NCBI GenBank assembly: GCA_000405605.1
Contig: ASPA01000005.1
Location: 1 to 44,406, forward strand
Reading direction: 5' to 3'
DNA: 44,406 bases
Source: Atribacteria bacterium SCGC AAA255-G05
GTDB lineage: Bacteria; Atribacterota; Phoenicimicrobiia; Phoenicimicrobiales; Phoenicimicrobiaceae
Shown: piece by piece, positions 8,341 through 17,772 of the stretch
How the letters are laid out: every line of letters begins with the position of its first letter
Position numbering within the stretch: the first letter of the stretch is position 1
The notes under the pieces: model-generated
Database searches by the model: none
Told to the model about the DNA's origin: nothing
Seen by the model: the letters and a program-made list of their open reading frames with translations, nothing else
Program-made: the position numbers and the translations under genes

Positions 8341-9351
8341 TTAATCCCTCAATAAATCAATTTTTTCTATTAATGTTTCTGCAAGCGGACTCTGTTCTTT
8401 AAACTGTTCCCAGACCGTCTCACAGGCTTTTCTCAGGGGGGTTACGTCTATTTCTATAATTTCACATCCCTGATCCTTTAATTCTTGAATTGCTTCTATA
8501 TTTTTTCTAATCACTTTATAGCGTTGCCAAGGTACTAACAAATCCATAGTTTCATGTAAGGCCTGTTTAACATCTTCTGGTAAACTTTGATAAAAAGCTT
8601 CATTAATTGTTGGACATTCAACTGTATTTATATGATTTGTTAATGTAACATATTTGCCCACTTCATACACTTTTGTACTTGTCATTCCCTCAGGAGAAGT
8701 CTCCAGTCCATCAACAAGCTTGGTCTGCATTGCTTGATAAACATCAGTCCAGGGAATAGGTGTTGGTGTTGCTCCTAAAGCCTTAAACATATTTATGTAA
8801 GTACTAACTTCCGGCGATCTAAATTTAACCCCTTTAAAATCTTCAATTTTTCTAATAGGTGTCTTACTAGTTATCATATCTCTAAAACCAATGTGGAACC
8901 ATCCTAAAATTCTCATGCCTTCCTGTTTTATAAGTAAATCATTTAACATTGAACCAACTTCTCCAGCTACAACTCTTTCAATATGATAATAATCATTAAA
9001 TATATATGGTAAATCCATAACACCAAATGCAGGGATTAAGTTTGAAAAATAGGGCGGATTTCCAAATGTCATATCTATAGTTCCTAGTTTTACCTGCTCA
9101 ATTAAATCACGTTGAGCACCTAACTGTCCACCGGGATAGAGTTTTACTTCAACTTTATCTCCTACCTTTTGTTCTAGAATCTCCTTAAACAACAACTGTG
9201 ATTCATAGTTTATAGTATCTAACGGATGAAAATCCGCATATTTAATTACAATTTTATCTTGAGCAAGAACACTTTGAGATACCAATACGGACAACATCAC
9301 CAAAATCAACATACATAACAAAATTTTATTCCTTGATAACAAATTATTCAT
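8341..9351 (-). CDS. dctP: TRAP transporter solute-binding protein (DctP family), system 2
   Basis: This 336-residue extracytoplasmic binding protein has a signal peptide (hydrophobic residues 10-28, likely cleavage after VLA, A30). DctP features are YPGGQLGAQRDLIEQ, MDLPYIF and the ligand-binding arginine in KFRSP (R178). An AAGGAG box precedes the ATG. It is the first gene of the second TRAP set and sits downstream of an aldolase and alcohol dehydrogenase. That context suggests a sugar-acid or hydroxy-acid ligand, but nothing fixes the identity. Confidence 0.93.
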   Translation of the reverse strand: MNNLLSRNKILLCMLILVMLSVLVSQSVLAQDKIVIKYADFHPLDTINYESQLLFKEILEQKVGDKVEVKLYPGGQLGAQRDLIEQVKLGTIDMTFGNPPYFSNLIPAFGVMDLPYIFNDYYHIERVVAGEVGSMLNDLLIKQEGMRILGWFHIGFRDMITSKTPIRKIEDFKGVKFRSPEVSTYINMFKALGATPTPIPWTDVYQAMQTKLVDGLETSPEGMTSTKVYEVGKYVTLTNHINTVECPTINEAFYQSLPEDVKQALHETMDLLVPWQRYKVIRKNIEAIQELKDQGCEIIEIDVTPLRKACETVWEQFKEQSPLAETLIEKIDLLRD

Positions 9352-9468
9352 TTTTTTCTCCTTATAATTAATTTTTTATTCACCATTCATTATACTTTTA
9401 TCTATCACAATATTATTATTTCAAACTTTTACATCCCCCCCTTTCATTTTCAAGTTGCGGAGAGTCCT

Positions 9469-10357
9469 CTAAATATTATGCATCTTTCTAAAAACATTCA
9501 TTTCCCCTAAGTTCCGTAAGAATAGTGCGCCATAATTACTTCCCCCGCAATTTACCATGTTAATAACTCCCTTCCCCTGCCAGATCTGTTTACATATCCA
9601 GCGGAAGCTTTTATATTTATTTAGCTCTACCCAGTTATCCCTGACCTGTTGCTGTAGTTTAATGGCTTCAGTTATTTCATCTTTATTAAAGGCCTCTGTT
9701 CTACAGGCCAGTAATCCCGGATAAAGATTTGCTCCTCCACCGATTATCCCTGCACTACCACAGGCCAGTGAAGGTAGGTGAAGCATCTCCACACCATGAA
9801 AAATGCTGATCTTATCACCGAAGAGGGCACTTTATTCCAGCAAATACCTCCATATCCCTGGAACTATCTTTATAGCCAACAAACATCGGAAGCTATATTA
9901 ATATATTAATCAGTACAGCATCAGGATTTTGTTTAATAAATGGAGTCCTTTAAACCACAAATGATATGCCAATCTCTCCTATTTTACGAAAATACTCTAA
10001 AATTGCTTCAGGGCCTGCAGCTATATCGCCGGCACGACAACCTCTGCTCCATCTATTCCTGATCTTTTGCATATCGGGTCAACTTGAGAACCTCTTTACG
10101 GGCTATCCCCCCGTATTTACAAAGATTACTTTTCCATCTCGCTCCACCCTGGCCAATTCCTCGAAAAATCGCATCCTCTCCTCAACATTAAGGTGCGTAT
10201 ATTCCCCGGTTGCTCCAAGAGCAAACAGGCCATCTAGATAAGGGGATTACAGTATTTCCCGAGCTAGTTGCCCTATTCCTGCAAAATCCAGTCCATCTTC
10301 ATACATGGGGGCAAGTATAGGTGCCAGAATCCCTTTCAATTTAGGAAACCGCCTCAT
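9469..10357 (-). pseudogene. Decayed dihydrodipicolinate synthase (DapA/NanA)-family aldolase
   Basis: A DapA-family gene can be followed over its whole length but in at least three frames. It starts with an ATG at 10357 that overlaps the stop of the upstream aldolase gene (ATGA). The N-terminal part reads ILAPILAPMYEDGLDF, meets an in-frame TAA at 10247-10249, then continues with LDGLFALGATGEY. A further stop follows IFVNTGG, and later pieces shift frame (GYKDSS region). The last 107 codons (9469-9792) read CGSAGIIGGGANLYPG. Members of this family cleave or form 2-keto acids through a Schiff-base lysine. The start overlap shows the gene was once translationally coupled in this operon. Confidence 0.85.
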
Positions 10358-11052
10358 TCTGCTAAACCTTCTAACTTAAGTGCATCTTCTAAATAACTTA
10401 CATCCTCTCCTTTAATAGTGGCCCAATTTTTAGCAAATAATTCTTCTGCCTTGATACTTAATGGGTGTTCCATCATCTCCTTAATTAAGGGATAACGCAT
10501 ACCAACAGCATCTACCCCGGCAGAAAGTGCTAAATCAATATCCCCTACATTCCTCAGACTAACAGCTATAATCTCAGGAGCCTTTTCCAGCTGGCTATAA
10601 CCTTTTTTAATATTTTTAAGTATAGTTTCTGGATCCATTCCAATCTCTTTTGCTCTTGATATAAATGGACAGATACCAAAAGCACCTACACAAGCCGCTA
10701 CTGCCGCCTGTGCTATCGTAAACACACAAGTAGCAATACATTTTATGCCTTCTTGTTGTAACTGTCTAATTGCCCAAAATCCCTTTTCATCCGATATTAT
10801 CTTAAAGCCTACCTGGGGAGAAATGGCATGTAGGTTTCTAGCTTTCTCCAGTATTTCTTTTGTTGATTTTCCATGAATTTGCATAAAAATAGGTAAATCC
10901 GTAACTTCAACGATTGCTTTTGTAATTTCCTCCAGAGTCATTTTACCCTGAAAGTACTGTTCATAACCCTGGGGATTTGTTAGTATCCCCGCTACACCGA
11001 GCTGAGTACATTTCTTAATTTCTTCTGGCGTTCCCGCCCCATAGATCTTCAT
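10354..11052 (-). CDS. Transaldolase / fructose-6-phosphate aldolase-like protein
   Basis: This 232-residue class I aldolase has the small transaldolase fold. The Schiff-base lysine is K84 in VGFKIIS, at nearly the position of K85 in E. coli FsaA. Other family features are GVAGILTNP at strand one, FMQIHG (Q58), and a late AGVDAVGMRYPL. The length matches the FSA/short transaldolase group (about 220 residues). It lies 45 bp after the alcohol dehydrogenase and overlaps a decayed DapA-type gene. It probably cleaves a phosphorylated or free keto-sugar in the pathway fed by the TRAP system; the exact substrate is unknown. Confidence 0.8.
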   Translation of the reverse strand: MKIYGAGTPEEIKKCTQLGVAGILTNPQGYEQYFQGKMTLEEITKAIVEVTDLPIFMQIHGKSTKEILEKARNLHAISPQVGFKIISDEKGFWAIRQLQQEGIKCIATCVFTIAQAAVAACVGAFGICPFISRAKEIGMDPETILKNIKKGYSQLEKAPEIIAVSLRNVGDIDLALSAGVDAVGMRYPLIKEMMEHPLSIKAEELFAKNWATIKGEDVSYLEDALKLEGLAE

Positions 11053-11097
11053 TATAAAAAACTCCTATTCAAATAAAATTAATATATTGTGTTAACT

Positions 11098-12321
11098 TTA
11101 TATCCTTTTAAGAGAACCTTCCCACATCATTTCAAGTAATTCTCTTGCTTCATGCTCAGTTAACTCTCGGGGATTTTTATCCCTGTAGTATTTATTGACC
11201 AACTCACTGGCAAAAACATTAATTTCTGATCTTTCTATAGCTAAATCCTGCAGTCTTGCTGGTACTTTAACCTTCAGTAAAAGTTGATAAAAACCCTCAA
11301 TAGCCTTAAATGCTCTTTCTTCATCTGAAATATTACTAATATCTTCCTGTAAAATATATCTTGCCATTTTAAGTAATACAGGTTTTATGTAATCAAAATT
11401 AAACAAGAGAGTATAGGGTAAAGCAAGCCCACATCCGACACCATGTGGCACTCCATTACGCAAGGTTAAAATATAGGATAAACTATGGGCATAAAGGCCT
11501 CCACCTTGTGCATATGACATCATTCCCAACACTGAAGCACAGGACATATAGTATCTTGCTTCAAGATCTAAGCCATTTCTACAGGCTTTTTCCAGATAAC
11601 GAAAGACATATTTGATACACTGATAGCTTAAAGCCTCTGTAAATGGGTTAGTATTGGCAATTAATCCTTCGACGCCATGTGATAGAGTATCCAATCCAGT
11701 TGCAGCAGTAACTTTTTCAGGCATTGATACGGTCAATAAAGGATCTACGAGTGCTATTGTGGCATAGATATAGGGTGAACCAATAAATAATTTCTTATCT
11801 TCCTTACTAAGTACAATAAAAGGACTTACTTCACTACCTGTACCAGAAGTAGTGGGAATTAAGACATTGGGTAATCCTTCTTTTACGATAGGAGTACCTG
11901 TCATGTAATCTTCTATATCCCCATCATTTGTTGCCATAATAGAAGCAGTTTTAGCCATGTCCATCACACTGCCACCACCAAGTCCAATTACCAGTGAATA
12001 TTCTTTTTTTCTAACCATCTCCTGAACCTTCCGGGCCATCTCAAGCTTAGGTTCCGGCTCGACCTCAGAGAAAAGAGTAACCTGGCAATCTTTCTCTTTT
12101 AAAGAATTAATTACAATTTGGTGTATCTTAAGACTTACAATATTGTTGTCAGTTATCAACAAAATCCTGTCATGAAAAAATCCTGCAACCTGTTTGTCTA
12201 TCTTCCCGGCCAGACCAAAACCGATAATAACTTTTCCTGAAGGCTTTACTCCTGCAGTCTGAAAAATAATATTATTACTCAATTTTTCGGGAATTTTCTT
12301 CTTAAGAACATTGTAATCCAT
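11098..12321 (-). CDS. Iron-containing alcohol dehydrogenase
   Basis: This cytosolic group III NAD(P)-dependent dehydrogenase has about 407 residues. The nucleotide-binding motif GLGGGSVMDMAKT and the family stretch IPTTSGTGSEVSP are clear, and the metal ligands are visible as D211, H215 (GLDTLSHGVE), H279 (YAHSLSY) and H293 (VPHGVG). I place the start at 12321 because a GAGGAGGAG box sits seven bases before it. An ATG at 12348 would add nine residues but has no box. It lies directly downstream of the GntR gene and upstream of the aldolase. It may reduce the aldehyde released by that aldolase or oxidise a sugar alcohol. Confidence 0.88.
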   Translation of the reverse strand: MDYNVLKKKIPEKLSNNIIFQTAGVKPSGKVIIGFGLAGKIDKQVAGFFHDRILLITDNNIVSLKIHQIVINSLKEKDCQVTLFSEVEPEPKLEMARKVQEMVRKKEYSLVIGLGGGSVMDMAKTASIMATNDGDIEDYMTGTPIVKEGLPNVLIPTTSGTGSEVSPFIVLSKEDKKLFIGSPYIYATIALVDPLLTVSMPEKVTAATGLDTLSHGVEGLIANTNPFTEALSYQCIKYVFRYLEKACRNGLDLEARYYMSCASVLGMMSYAQGGGLYAHSLSYILTLRNGVPHGVGCGLALPYTLLFNFDYIKPVLLKMARYILQEDISNISDEERAFKAIEGFYQLLLKVKVPARLQDLAIERSEINVFASELVNKYYRDKNPRELTEHEARELLEMMWEGSLKRI

Positions 12322-12340
12322 TAACTCCTCCTCTAAAAAA

Positions 12341-13102
12341 CTAACCATTTATTCTCTTGCGATGCACATAATATTTGTACTTATCACCTCGGGAAAAGGA
12401 TACAACAAATTGAATTGCTCGACCATCACTTAAATAAGTTACTTGTTCAACCTTAACAACCGGTTGATTCTTTCCCATTTGTAACATCTCAGCAATAAAT
12501 TCATCTGCAAGCATAGCCTCAATCGAGGCATTAGCATCGCTTATCTTGAGACCATACTTTTCTTCAAGTATTGAAAATAGAGAACCATTTAAATCCTCTT
12601 CAATTAAGCGGGGACAGACCTTGAAAGGAATAAAGGATGTCTCCCAGATAATTGGTTGGCTATCAGATTCCCTTAACCTTGCCAGTTTGATAACTTTATC
12701 TCCGGTATTAATATCTAACCTACCGGCTATTTCTTTAGAAGCGGAAACAACTTCTTCCTTTAGGACAGTTGTTACTATTTTATATTTAGACCGCCCTAAA
12801 TCACTGGTTAAACTGGACAATTGAGAAAGATCGCGTTCTATTTTGTCATAATTAATTTTTTTAACAAAGGTCCCTTTACCCTGTTCTCTTAACAAAAGCC
12901 CTTCTTCAACCAGCTGATCTGTAGCTTTTCTTACTGTCATCCTGCTGACATTAAATAATTCACTTAATTGATTCTCTGATAAAAGTCTTTCACCAGGTTG
13001 AATTTCCCCATCTTTTATCTTAGTATGTATTGCTTCTTTCAATTGATAATAAGCAGGTATGTGATTAGATTTATCAATCTTTTTAAACTTTATCTGAAAC
13101 AC
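12341..13102 (-). CDS. GntR-family regulator with UTRA ligand domain
   Basis: This 253-residue transcription factor is of the HutC/UTRA type. The N-terminal winged helix (residues 1-75) contains the typical IPAYYQLKEAI, GERLLSENQLSELF and SRMTVRKATDQLVEEG stretches. Residues about 95-245 form the UTRA effector domain. It heads the operon of alcohol dehydrogenase, aldolase and TRAP genes and most likely represses them until a sugar-derived ligand binds. A 12-bp inverted repeat at 13132-13169 just upstream is its probable operator. Confidence 0.9.
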   Translation of the reverse strand: MFQIKFKKIDKSNHIPAYYQLKEAIHTKIKDGEIQPGERLLSENQLSELFNVSRMTVRKATDQLVEEGLLLREQGKGTFVKKINYDKIERDLSQLSSLTSDLGRSKYKIVTTVLKEEVVSASKEIAGRLDINTGDKVIKLARLRESDSQPIIWETSFIPFKVCPRLIEEDLNGSLFSILEEKYGLKISDANASIEAMLADEFIAEMLQMGKNQPVVKVEQVTYLSDGRAIQFVVSFSRGDKYKYYVHRKRING

Positions 13103-13131
13103 CCGCCTCTCTAACTTATTCTAACTTATAT

Positions 13132-13169
13132 AGATGTATATATAATATACATTATACATATATACATCT
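13132..13169. promoter_or_regulatory. Inverted-repeat operator candidate upstream of GntR gene
   Basis: Perfect 12-bp arms AGATGTATATAT (13132-13143) and its complement (13158-13169) flank a 14-bp AT-rich centre that includes a TATAAT-like -10 box. The site begins 29 bp upstream of the GntR start. GntR/UTRA proteins bind inverted repeats near their own promoters, so autoregulation is likely. The high A+T content makes chance palindromes more likely, but twelve perfect pairs at this place is a strong signal. Confidence 0.6.
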
Positions 13170-13349
13170 TATCGTTATTTATATTATAAAACCTACTATC
13201 AGGAATGTCAATTCTTTTCTAAAGATTTTTTTCAATATTTTTTAAATTATCTAACTACCCCACCAGATTTTATACTAACGGGAATATTTTTAGAATTTTT
13301 TGAAAGAAATTAGGGTTATCAAATGAAGATGACTGAAGATAAAACTTAA

Positions 13350-14042
13350 TTAAAAAGTCTCCCTAAATTGACAATTCGTTGCCAGACAAATTTTACAAGA
13401 ATCATCTCTTTTAGATGGTATGATAATTTCTTTTCCTATTACCCAGGATAATGATTTTTTAGGAACCATCATATAAGATTCGGTTAATTTTACCCCAATT
13501 TTATCAGCTGGAATAATTTGAAAAATGTTTTTCTGTTGGTGTATATCCCAATCACCGGAGCCAGGACTAAAATGTTTAGTAGTTTGAAGATTTTGTTCTT
13601 TTGCCTCCTGGCAAACTAAACTTTTAATATAATTACTTAAAAACTTAGCCGCTACTGTACCTACCGCATCAAGAGCGATTGCCTTAGGATATTCGTTCTT
13701 AGCAAATAATTCAGCCACTTTTTCTTCTAAATGATTACCTATAGTTGATAATCCAAAAGCTAAGTAACTCGTTCCTCTTAATAAATTAAGCATAGAATTA
13801 TTTATTTCTAAATGTAATCCATTTTCTAAATTAATTCTTCCATCTGAAAAAGATATCTGTTTAATTTTAGTGGAAGAATAAATTCCTTGTGGCTCAAATA
13901 GATTATGACCGCGGGTAATCTCTTCCCGAGCAATCTGCAAAATAACTTCGCTCGGGTTTTTTACCTTATTCTTGCTATAACCTTGATATCTTAAAACTTC
14001 TTCTTCGTCTATTTTTAATTTAATATTTTTTATTATTTTCAT
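13350..14042 (-). CDS. Stand-alone B12-dependent methionine synthase activation-domain protein
   Basis: This 230-residue protein matches the reactivation (SAM-binding) domain of MetH as a separate polypeptide. Diagnostic are SPGSGDWDIHQQKNIF and IGVKLTESYMMVPKKS, the MetH activation-domain core. A CxxC and nearby third cysteine occur at the C-terminus (SCKICLATNC). In organisms with split MetH such a protein reductively remethylates cob(II)alamin. Here it follows the RACo gene by 24 bp in a corrinoid methyltransferase operon. It may support the corrinoid protein of this operon rather than, or as well as, methionine synthase; that is inference. Confidence 0.85.
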   Translation of the reverse strand: MKIIKNIKLKIDEEEVLRYQGYSKNKVKNPSEVILQIAREEITRGHNLFEPQGIYSSTKIKQISFSDGRINLENGLHLEINNSMLNLLRGTSYLAFGLSTIGNHLEEKVAELFAKNEYPKAIALDAVGTVAAKFLSNYIKSLVCQEAKEQNLQTTKHFSPGSGDWDIHQQKNIFQIIPADKIGVKLTESYMMVPKKSLSWVIGKEIIIPSKRDDSCKICLATNCQFRETF

Positions 14043-14066
14043 ATAAATTCTTTCTTAGTTAATTAT

Positions 14067-15941
14067 TTAGCTTTTAAAAAACATTGCTTTAATAAATTCT
14101 TCTTGAAAATCAGCCCTTGAAGATAATTCTATATATTTAATATCTTTGGATATCTTTTCACATATTTCCCTCGTTTTTTCAGAAAGCAAAGTTATCTCTG
14201 CTCCTCTTCCGGCTGTATTACCAACTGATTCTATTTTCTCTAAAGACAAATAAGGGATTAATCCTATTCTTATTGCACTTTTCTTATCAATAAAATTACC
14301 AAATGCTCCAGCCAGTAATATTTTTTGAATATCATCCTGAGAAATATTGACCTCTTTTAAAAGTATTTTTATTCCTGCAAATATTGCTGCTTTAGCTAAT
14401 TGCACTTCTCTAACGTCTCTCTGAGTAAGATAAATAGGATTCCCGCTTTCTGTTTCCTTCCCCCTTACTATAAGAAATTTATTACCTTTTTGTCCATCAA
14501 TAATTCTATTTTTAATCTCTTCGCTTAAATTAGGGTCACATTCTCCCCTATCTATAAGCTTGCCACTTTTATCTATCAGCCCTAATTTAACTAATTCAGC
14601 AATTAGATCAATTAACCCCGAACCGCAAATACCCCTAACTTTACCATCTTTTATTACCCTATAAGTAATAGACTTATTATCCATCTTAACTTTATCTATA
14701 GCCCCTTCCGCTGCTCTCATTCCTGAACTAATACGAGCTCCCTCAAAAGCGGGTCCAGCTGCTGTAGAGCAAGTCCACATTTTTCTCTTTGAGCCTAAAA
14801 CTATCTCTCCATTAGTCCCTAAATCGATAAAAAGAGATATTTTCTCATTTTCGTACATACGAATTGCTAAAATTCCGGCTACAATATCCGCTCCTACAAA
14901 TGCTGAAATGTTAGGGAGCATATAAACATTTGCTGTTGGCTCAAGTATTAATTTTGGAATATCTTTTGCTTTTAAATTAAGATTTTCTTTTATTACCGGA
15001 ATATAAGGGGAAGGTGCGATATAAGAAGGATTAAGCCCTAATAAAAAGTGATGCATACAGGTATTACCAGCAATTGTTATTTTATATATATTATTTGTAT
15101 CAACTCCTGCCTTTTGAGCAGCTTCTTTGATTATTTCATTTAAAGTATTTACTATCTCTCTTTGTAATATTTCTAAATTCTCTTTTTGTTTTTGAGCAAA
15201 TCCAATTCGTGAAATAACATCATCACCATAAATAATTTGAGGATTAGCTTTAGCCACAGCAGAAAGCTCTTCACCGGTATTTAAATCAACTAAATATCCT
15301 GCTACTGTAGTTGTTCCAACATCAAAAGCAATACCATAACTAGTTTTAGTAGTATTGCCTTTTTCTACATTAATAATTTCATTATTATACAAAATAACTG
15401 TTATTTTAAAATTAGCTTCCCTAATTAAAACAGGAATTTTCTTTAATATTTCTAAACAGGCCTTTAAATTAGAAATATTTTCTATCTTTTTTAAAGACAA
15501 TCCATCTTTAATTCTTTCCCAATCTGACCTCTGGTCATCTAAAGAAGGTTTTTCCAAATCTAAAAATACCTTCTTTAGATTAGTGCCAAGAGAAAAATTA
15601 TTTTTAATGCGGTCAATATCTCCTTTTAAATTAGAGGAAAATACTCTTTTAAAATCCAACCTAATTTCTGAAGGCAGCTCTATTATGCTATCCTGAAAAA
15701 GTTTAGCTTGACAGGCTAATCTAAAACCTTTTTTTATTTCTTCTTTTGATAAAAGTTCTTCTTCTAAAGGAACAGCTGCGGCAATTCCTTTTTTAACTAA
15801 TACTTTGCACTTACCACAAATTCCCTTTCCTCCACAAGGAGTATTAATGTTCATTCCTACCTCTTCTAATGCTTCCAGTATAGTAGTTCCTTCATTTACT
15901 TTAATGTTTTTTTTATCAGGTAAGAAAGTTATTTTTATCAT
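14067..15941 (-). CDS. Reductive activator of corrinoid proteins (RACo-like, 2Fe-2S + ASKHA)
   Basis: This 624-residue ATP-dependent activator reduces inactive Co(II) corrinoid proteins to Co(I). The N-terminal ferredoxin domain has a plant-type 2Fe-2S cluster (C36, C42, C45, C77; CGGKGICGKC). The remainder is the RACo-type linker and an actin-like ATPase domain with FDVGTTTVAGYL near residue 207, FIDLGTNGEIVLG, CSTAAGPAFEGA, GICGSGLIDL and LLAGAFGNF. The length fits the family (about 620-640). Its probable partner is the corrinoid protein encoded at 21505-22137 in the same strand series. Confidence 0.93.
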   Translation of the reverse strand: MIKITFLPDKKNIKVNEGTTILEALEEVGMNINTPCGGKGICGKCKVLVKKGIAAAVPLEEELLSKEEIKKGFRLACQAKLFQDSIIELPSEIRLDFKRVFSSNLKGDIDRIKNNFSLGTNLKKVFLDLEKPSLDDQRSDWERIKDGLSLKKIENISNLKACLEILKKIPVLIREANFKITVILYNNEIINVEKGNTTKTSYGIAFDVGTTTVAGYLVDLNTGEELSAVAKANPQIIYGDDVISRIGFAQKQKENLEILQREIVNTLNEIIKEAAQKAGVDTNNIYKITIAGNTCMHHFLLGLNPSYIAPSPYIPVIKENLNLKAKDIPKLILEPTANVYMLPNISAFVGADIVAGILAIRMYENEKISLFIDLGTNGEIVLGSKRKMWTCSTAAGPAFEGARISSGMRAAEGAIDKVKMDNKSITYRVIKDGKVRGICGSGLIDLIAELVKLGLIDKSGKLIDRGECDPNLSEEIKNRIIDGQKGNKFLIVRGKETESGNPIYLTQRDVREVQLAKAAIFAGIKILLKEVNISQDDIQKILLAGAFGNFIDKKSAIRIGLIPYLSLEKIESVGNTAGRGAEITLLSEKTREICEKISKDIKYIELSSRADFQEEFIKAMFFKS

Positions 15942-15973
15942 TTATTTTATAAAGACATCCTTTCGTTTATCAT

Positions 15974-16019
15974 GGGCACGATACATCGTGCCCCTACTTG
16001 GGCGTATTGCAATACGCCC
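15974..16019. repeat. Tandem GC-rich palindromes (REP-like)
   Basis: Two adjacent palindromes stand out in an AT-rich gap: 15974-15993 (9-bp arms GGGCACGAT, 2-base centre) and 16000-16019 (perfect 20-bp palindrome with arms GGGCGTATTG). Each is followed by CTAC. Similar paired palindromes are scattered in many genomes as extragenic repeats. Here they lie between fhs and the RACo gene and could act as a partial terminator or mRNA-stabilising structure. Confidence 0.75.
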
Positions 16020-16055
16020 CTACTAACGACTATTCACTATTCACTAACGACTAAT

Positions 16056-17753
16056 TTAGAACAATCCCACCGTATTCCCATTCTCATCGATATCTACTTT
16101 AGTAGCCGCCGGTACGGAAGGTAGCCCTGGCATAGTCATCATGGTTCCTAAAAGAGGATAGAGAAAACCTGCTCCTACTGATGCCCTGACATCTCTTACA
16201 GGTATACGGAAATTACGAGGTCTGCCTTTAACCGAGGGATCATGAGATAGGGAAAGATGAGTCTTAGCCATACAGATGGGGAGTTTATCAAAACCTATTT
16301 CACTAAATAATTTAATCTTTTTTTCAGCTAAGCTGGTATAGTCTACACCATCTGCACCGTAAATTTTGGTGGCGATAGTCTCAATCTTCTCTTTAATGGA
16401 TATATTAAGGGGATAGAGGTGGTGAAAATCGTTGGGTTTGTTGGTTGCTTCCACTACAGCTTCTGCTAATTCTATTGCCCCTTCTCCTCCTTTGGCCCAG
16501 ACTTCATGGGTAACCGCAGCGGTTGCTCCGGCAGCTAAGGCTTTTTCTTTAACCAGTTTGATCTCAGCCGGGGTATCGGTGGGGAAGCGGTTGATAACTA
16601 CTATGGGAGGCAGGCCGTGCAAGAGGACATTTTCTATGTGTTTCTCTAAGTTCTCACAACCTTTAGCTACAGAGTCTAAATCTTCCCGGGCTAGTGTTTC
16701 CTGGTCCAATGGTTCCCCGGCTACTACTTTTATCGCCCCACCGTGCATCTTTAAGGCGCGTACGGTACATACCACCACTGCTGAATCTACTTTCAGGCCG
16801 CTGGTACGGCACTTGATATTACACATCTTTTCAAAACCCATATCAGCACCAAAGCCGGATTCGGTGACCACATAGTCAGCACATTTGCAGGCGATGAGGT
16901 CAGCCAGAACGGAATTATTCCCGTGGGCAATATTGGCAAAGGGACCGCAGTGCATCAGACAGGGTCCGTGTTCCAAGGTCTGGATGAGGTTGGGTTTTAG
17001 AGCCTCTTTTAAGAGGACGGTCATGGCCCCGGCCGCCTTCAGGTCTTCGGCGGTGACCGGGAGGCCATCTTTGGTATAAGCCACGGTCATCCGAGCCAAT
17101 CGCGCTCGAAGATCAAAGATATCGGTAGCCAGAGAGAGGATAGCCATCACCTCTGAGGCCACGGTAATATCATAACCAGTTTCCCGGGGGAGGCCGTTGG
17201 CTTTACCCCCCAGGCCGATCACTATTTGACGTAAGGCACGGTCAGAGATATCCACCACCCGGTTGATATTGATGTTATGGATATCGATACCCAATTTATT
17301 ACCTTTCTGCAGGTGGGTATCCAGCAGGGCACAGAGCAGGTTATTGGCTGCGCCTACGGCATGGATGTCTCCGGTAAAGTGAAGATTAAGGTCTTCCATA
17401 GGAACGACTTGAGAATATCCTCCTCCGGCTGCTCCACCTTTAATACCGAAGACCGGACCCATAGATGGTTCCCTTAAAGTATTAATTACTTTCTTACCTA
17501 TTTTAGCCAGACCCTGGCCTAAGCCGATAGAAGTTACTGTCTTACCTTCACCCAGTGGGGTAGGGGTAATAGCAGTTACTACAATGTATTTGCCTTGAGG
17601 TCTATCTTGTAGTCTCTTTAAGATATCGGGGGAGACTTTGGCTTTGTACTTACCATAAAGGTCTAATTCATCTTCTTTTATCCCGATTGATTCTGCTATT
17701 TCGGTAATAGGTTTTAATTTTGCTTCCTGGGCAATTTTTAGATCTGATTTCAT
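16056..17753 (-). CDS. fhs: Formate-tetrahydrofolate ligase
   Basis: This 565-residue cytosolic enzyme joins formate, ATP and THF to 10-formyl-THF or runs in reverse to make ATP. The P-loop is TPTPLGEGKT (residues 63-72). Other family stretches are EPSMGPVFGIKGGAAGGGYSQ, FTGDIHAVGAANNLL, TESGFGADMGFEK and a late MTMPGLPSVPAA. A strong AAGGAGG box precedes the ATG. It follows the methyl-THF methyltransferase by 19 bp. Base composition is visibly richer in G+C than in the flanking RACo and TRAP genes, which hints at separate ancestry. In a methyl-oxidising route it would harvest ATP. Confidence 0.96.
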   Translation of the reverse strand: MKSDLKIAQEAKLKPITEIAESIGIKEDELDLYGKYKAKVSPDILKRLQDRPQGKYIVVTAITPTPLGEGKTVTSIGLGQGLAKIGKKVINTLREPSMGPVFGIKGGAAGGGYSQVVPMEDLNLHFTGDIHAVGAANNLLCALLDTHLQKGNKLGIDIHNININRVVDISDRALRQIVIGLGGKANGLPRETGYDITVASEVMAILSLATDIFDLRARLARMTVAYTKDGLPVTAEDLKAAGAMTVLLKEALKPNLIQTLEHGPCLMHCGPFANIAHGNNSVLADLIACKCADYVVTESGFGADMGFEKMCNIKCRTSGLKVDSAVVVCTVRALKMHGGAIKVVAGEPLDQETLAREDLDSVAKGCENLEKHIENVLLHGLPPIVVINRFPTDTPAEIKLVKEKALAAGATAAVTHEVWAKGGEGAIELAEAVVEATNKPNDFHHLYPLNISIKEKIETIATKIYGADGVDYTSLAEKKIKLFSEIGFDKLPICMAKTHLSLSHDPSVKGRPRNFRIPVRDVRASVGAGFLYPLLGTMMTMPGLPSVPAATKVDIDENGNTVGLF

Positions 17754-17772
17754 GGGGCGCCTCCTTGAGTTT

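Noticed and set aside
1475..9351. Recent duplication of TRAP operons
   Set aside because: The two DctPQM sets share family motifs only; proteins differ throughout and gene contexts are unrelated.
16432..17079. Long reading frames on the plus strand opposite fhs
   Set aside because: They are antisense to a fully conserved formate-THF ligase and arise from its higher G+C content.
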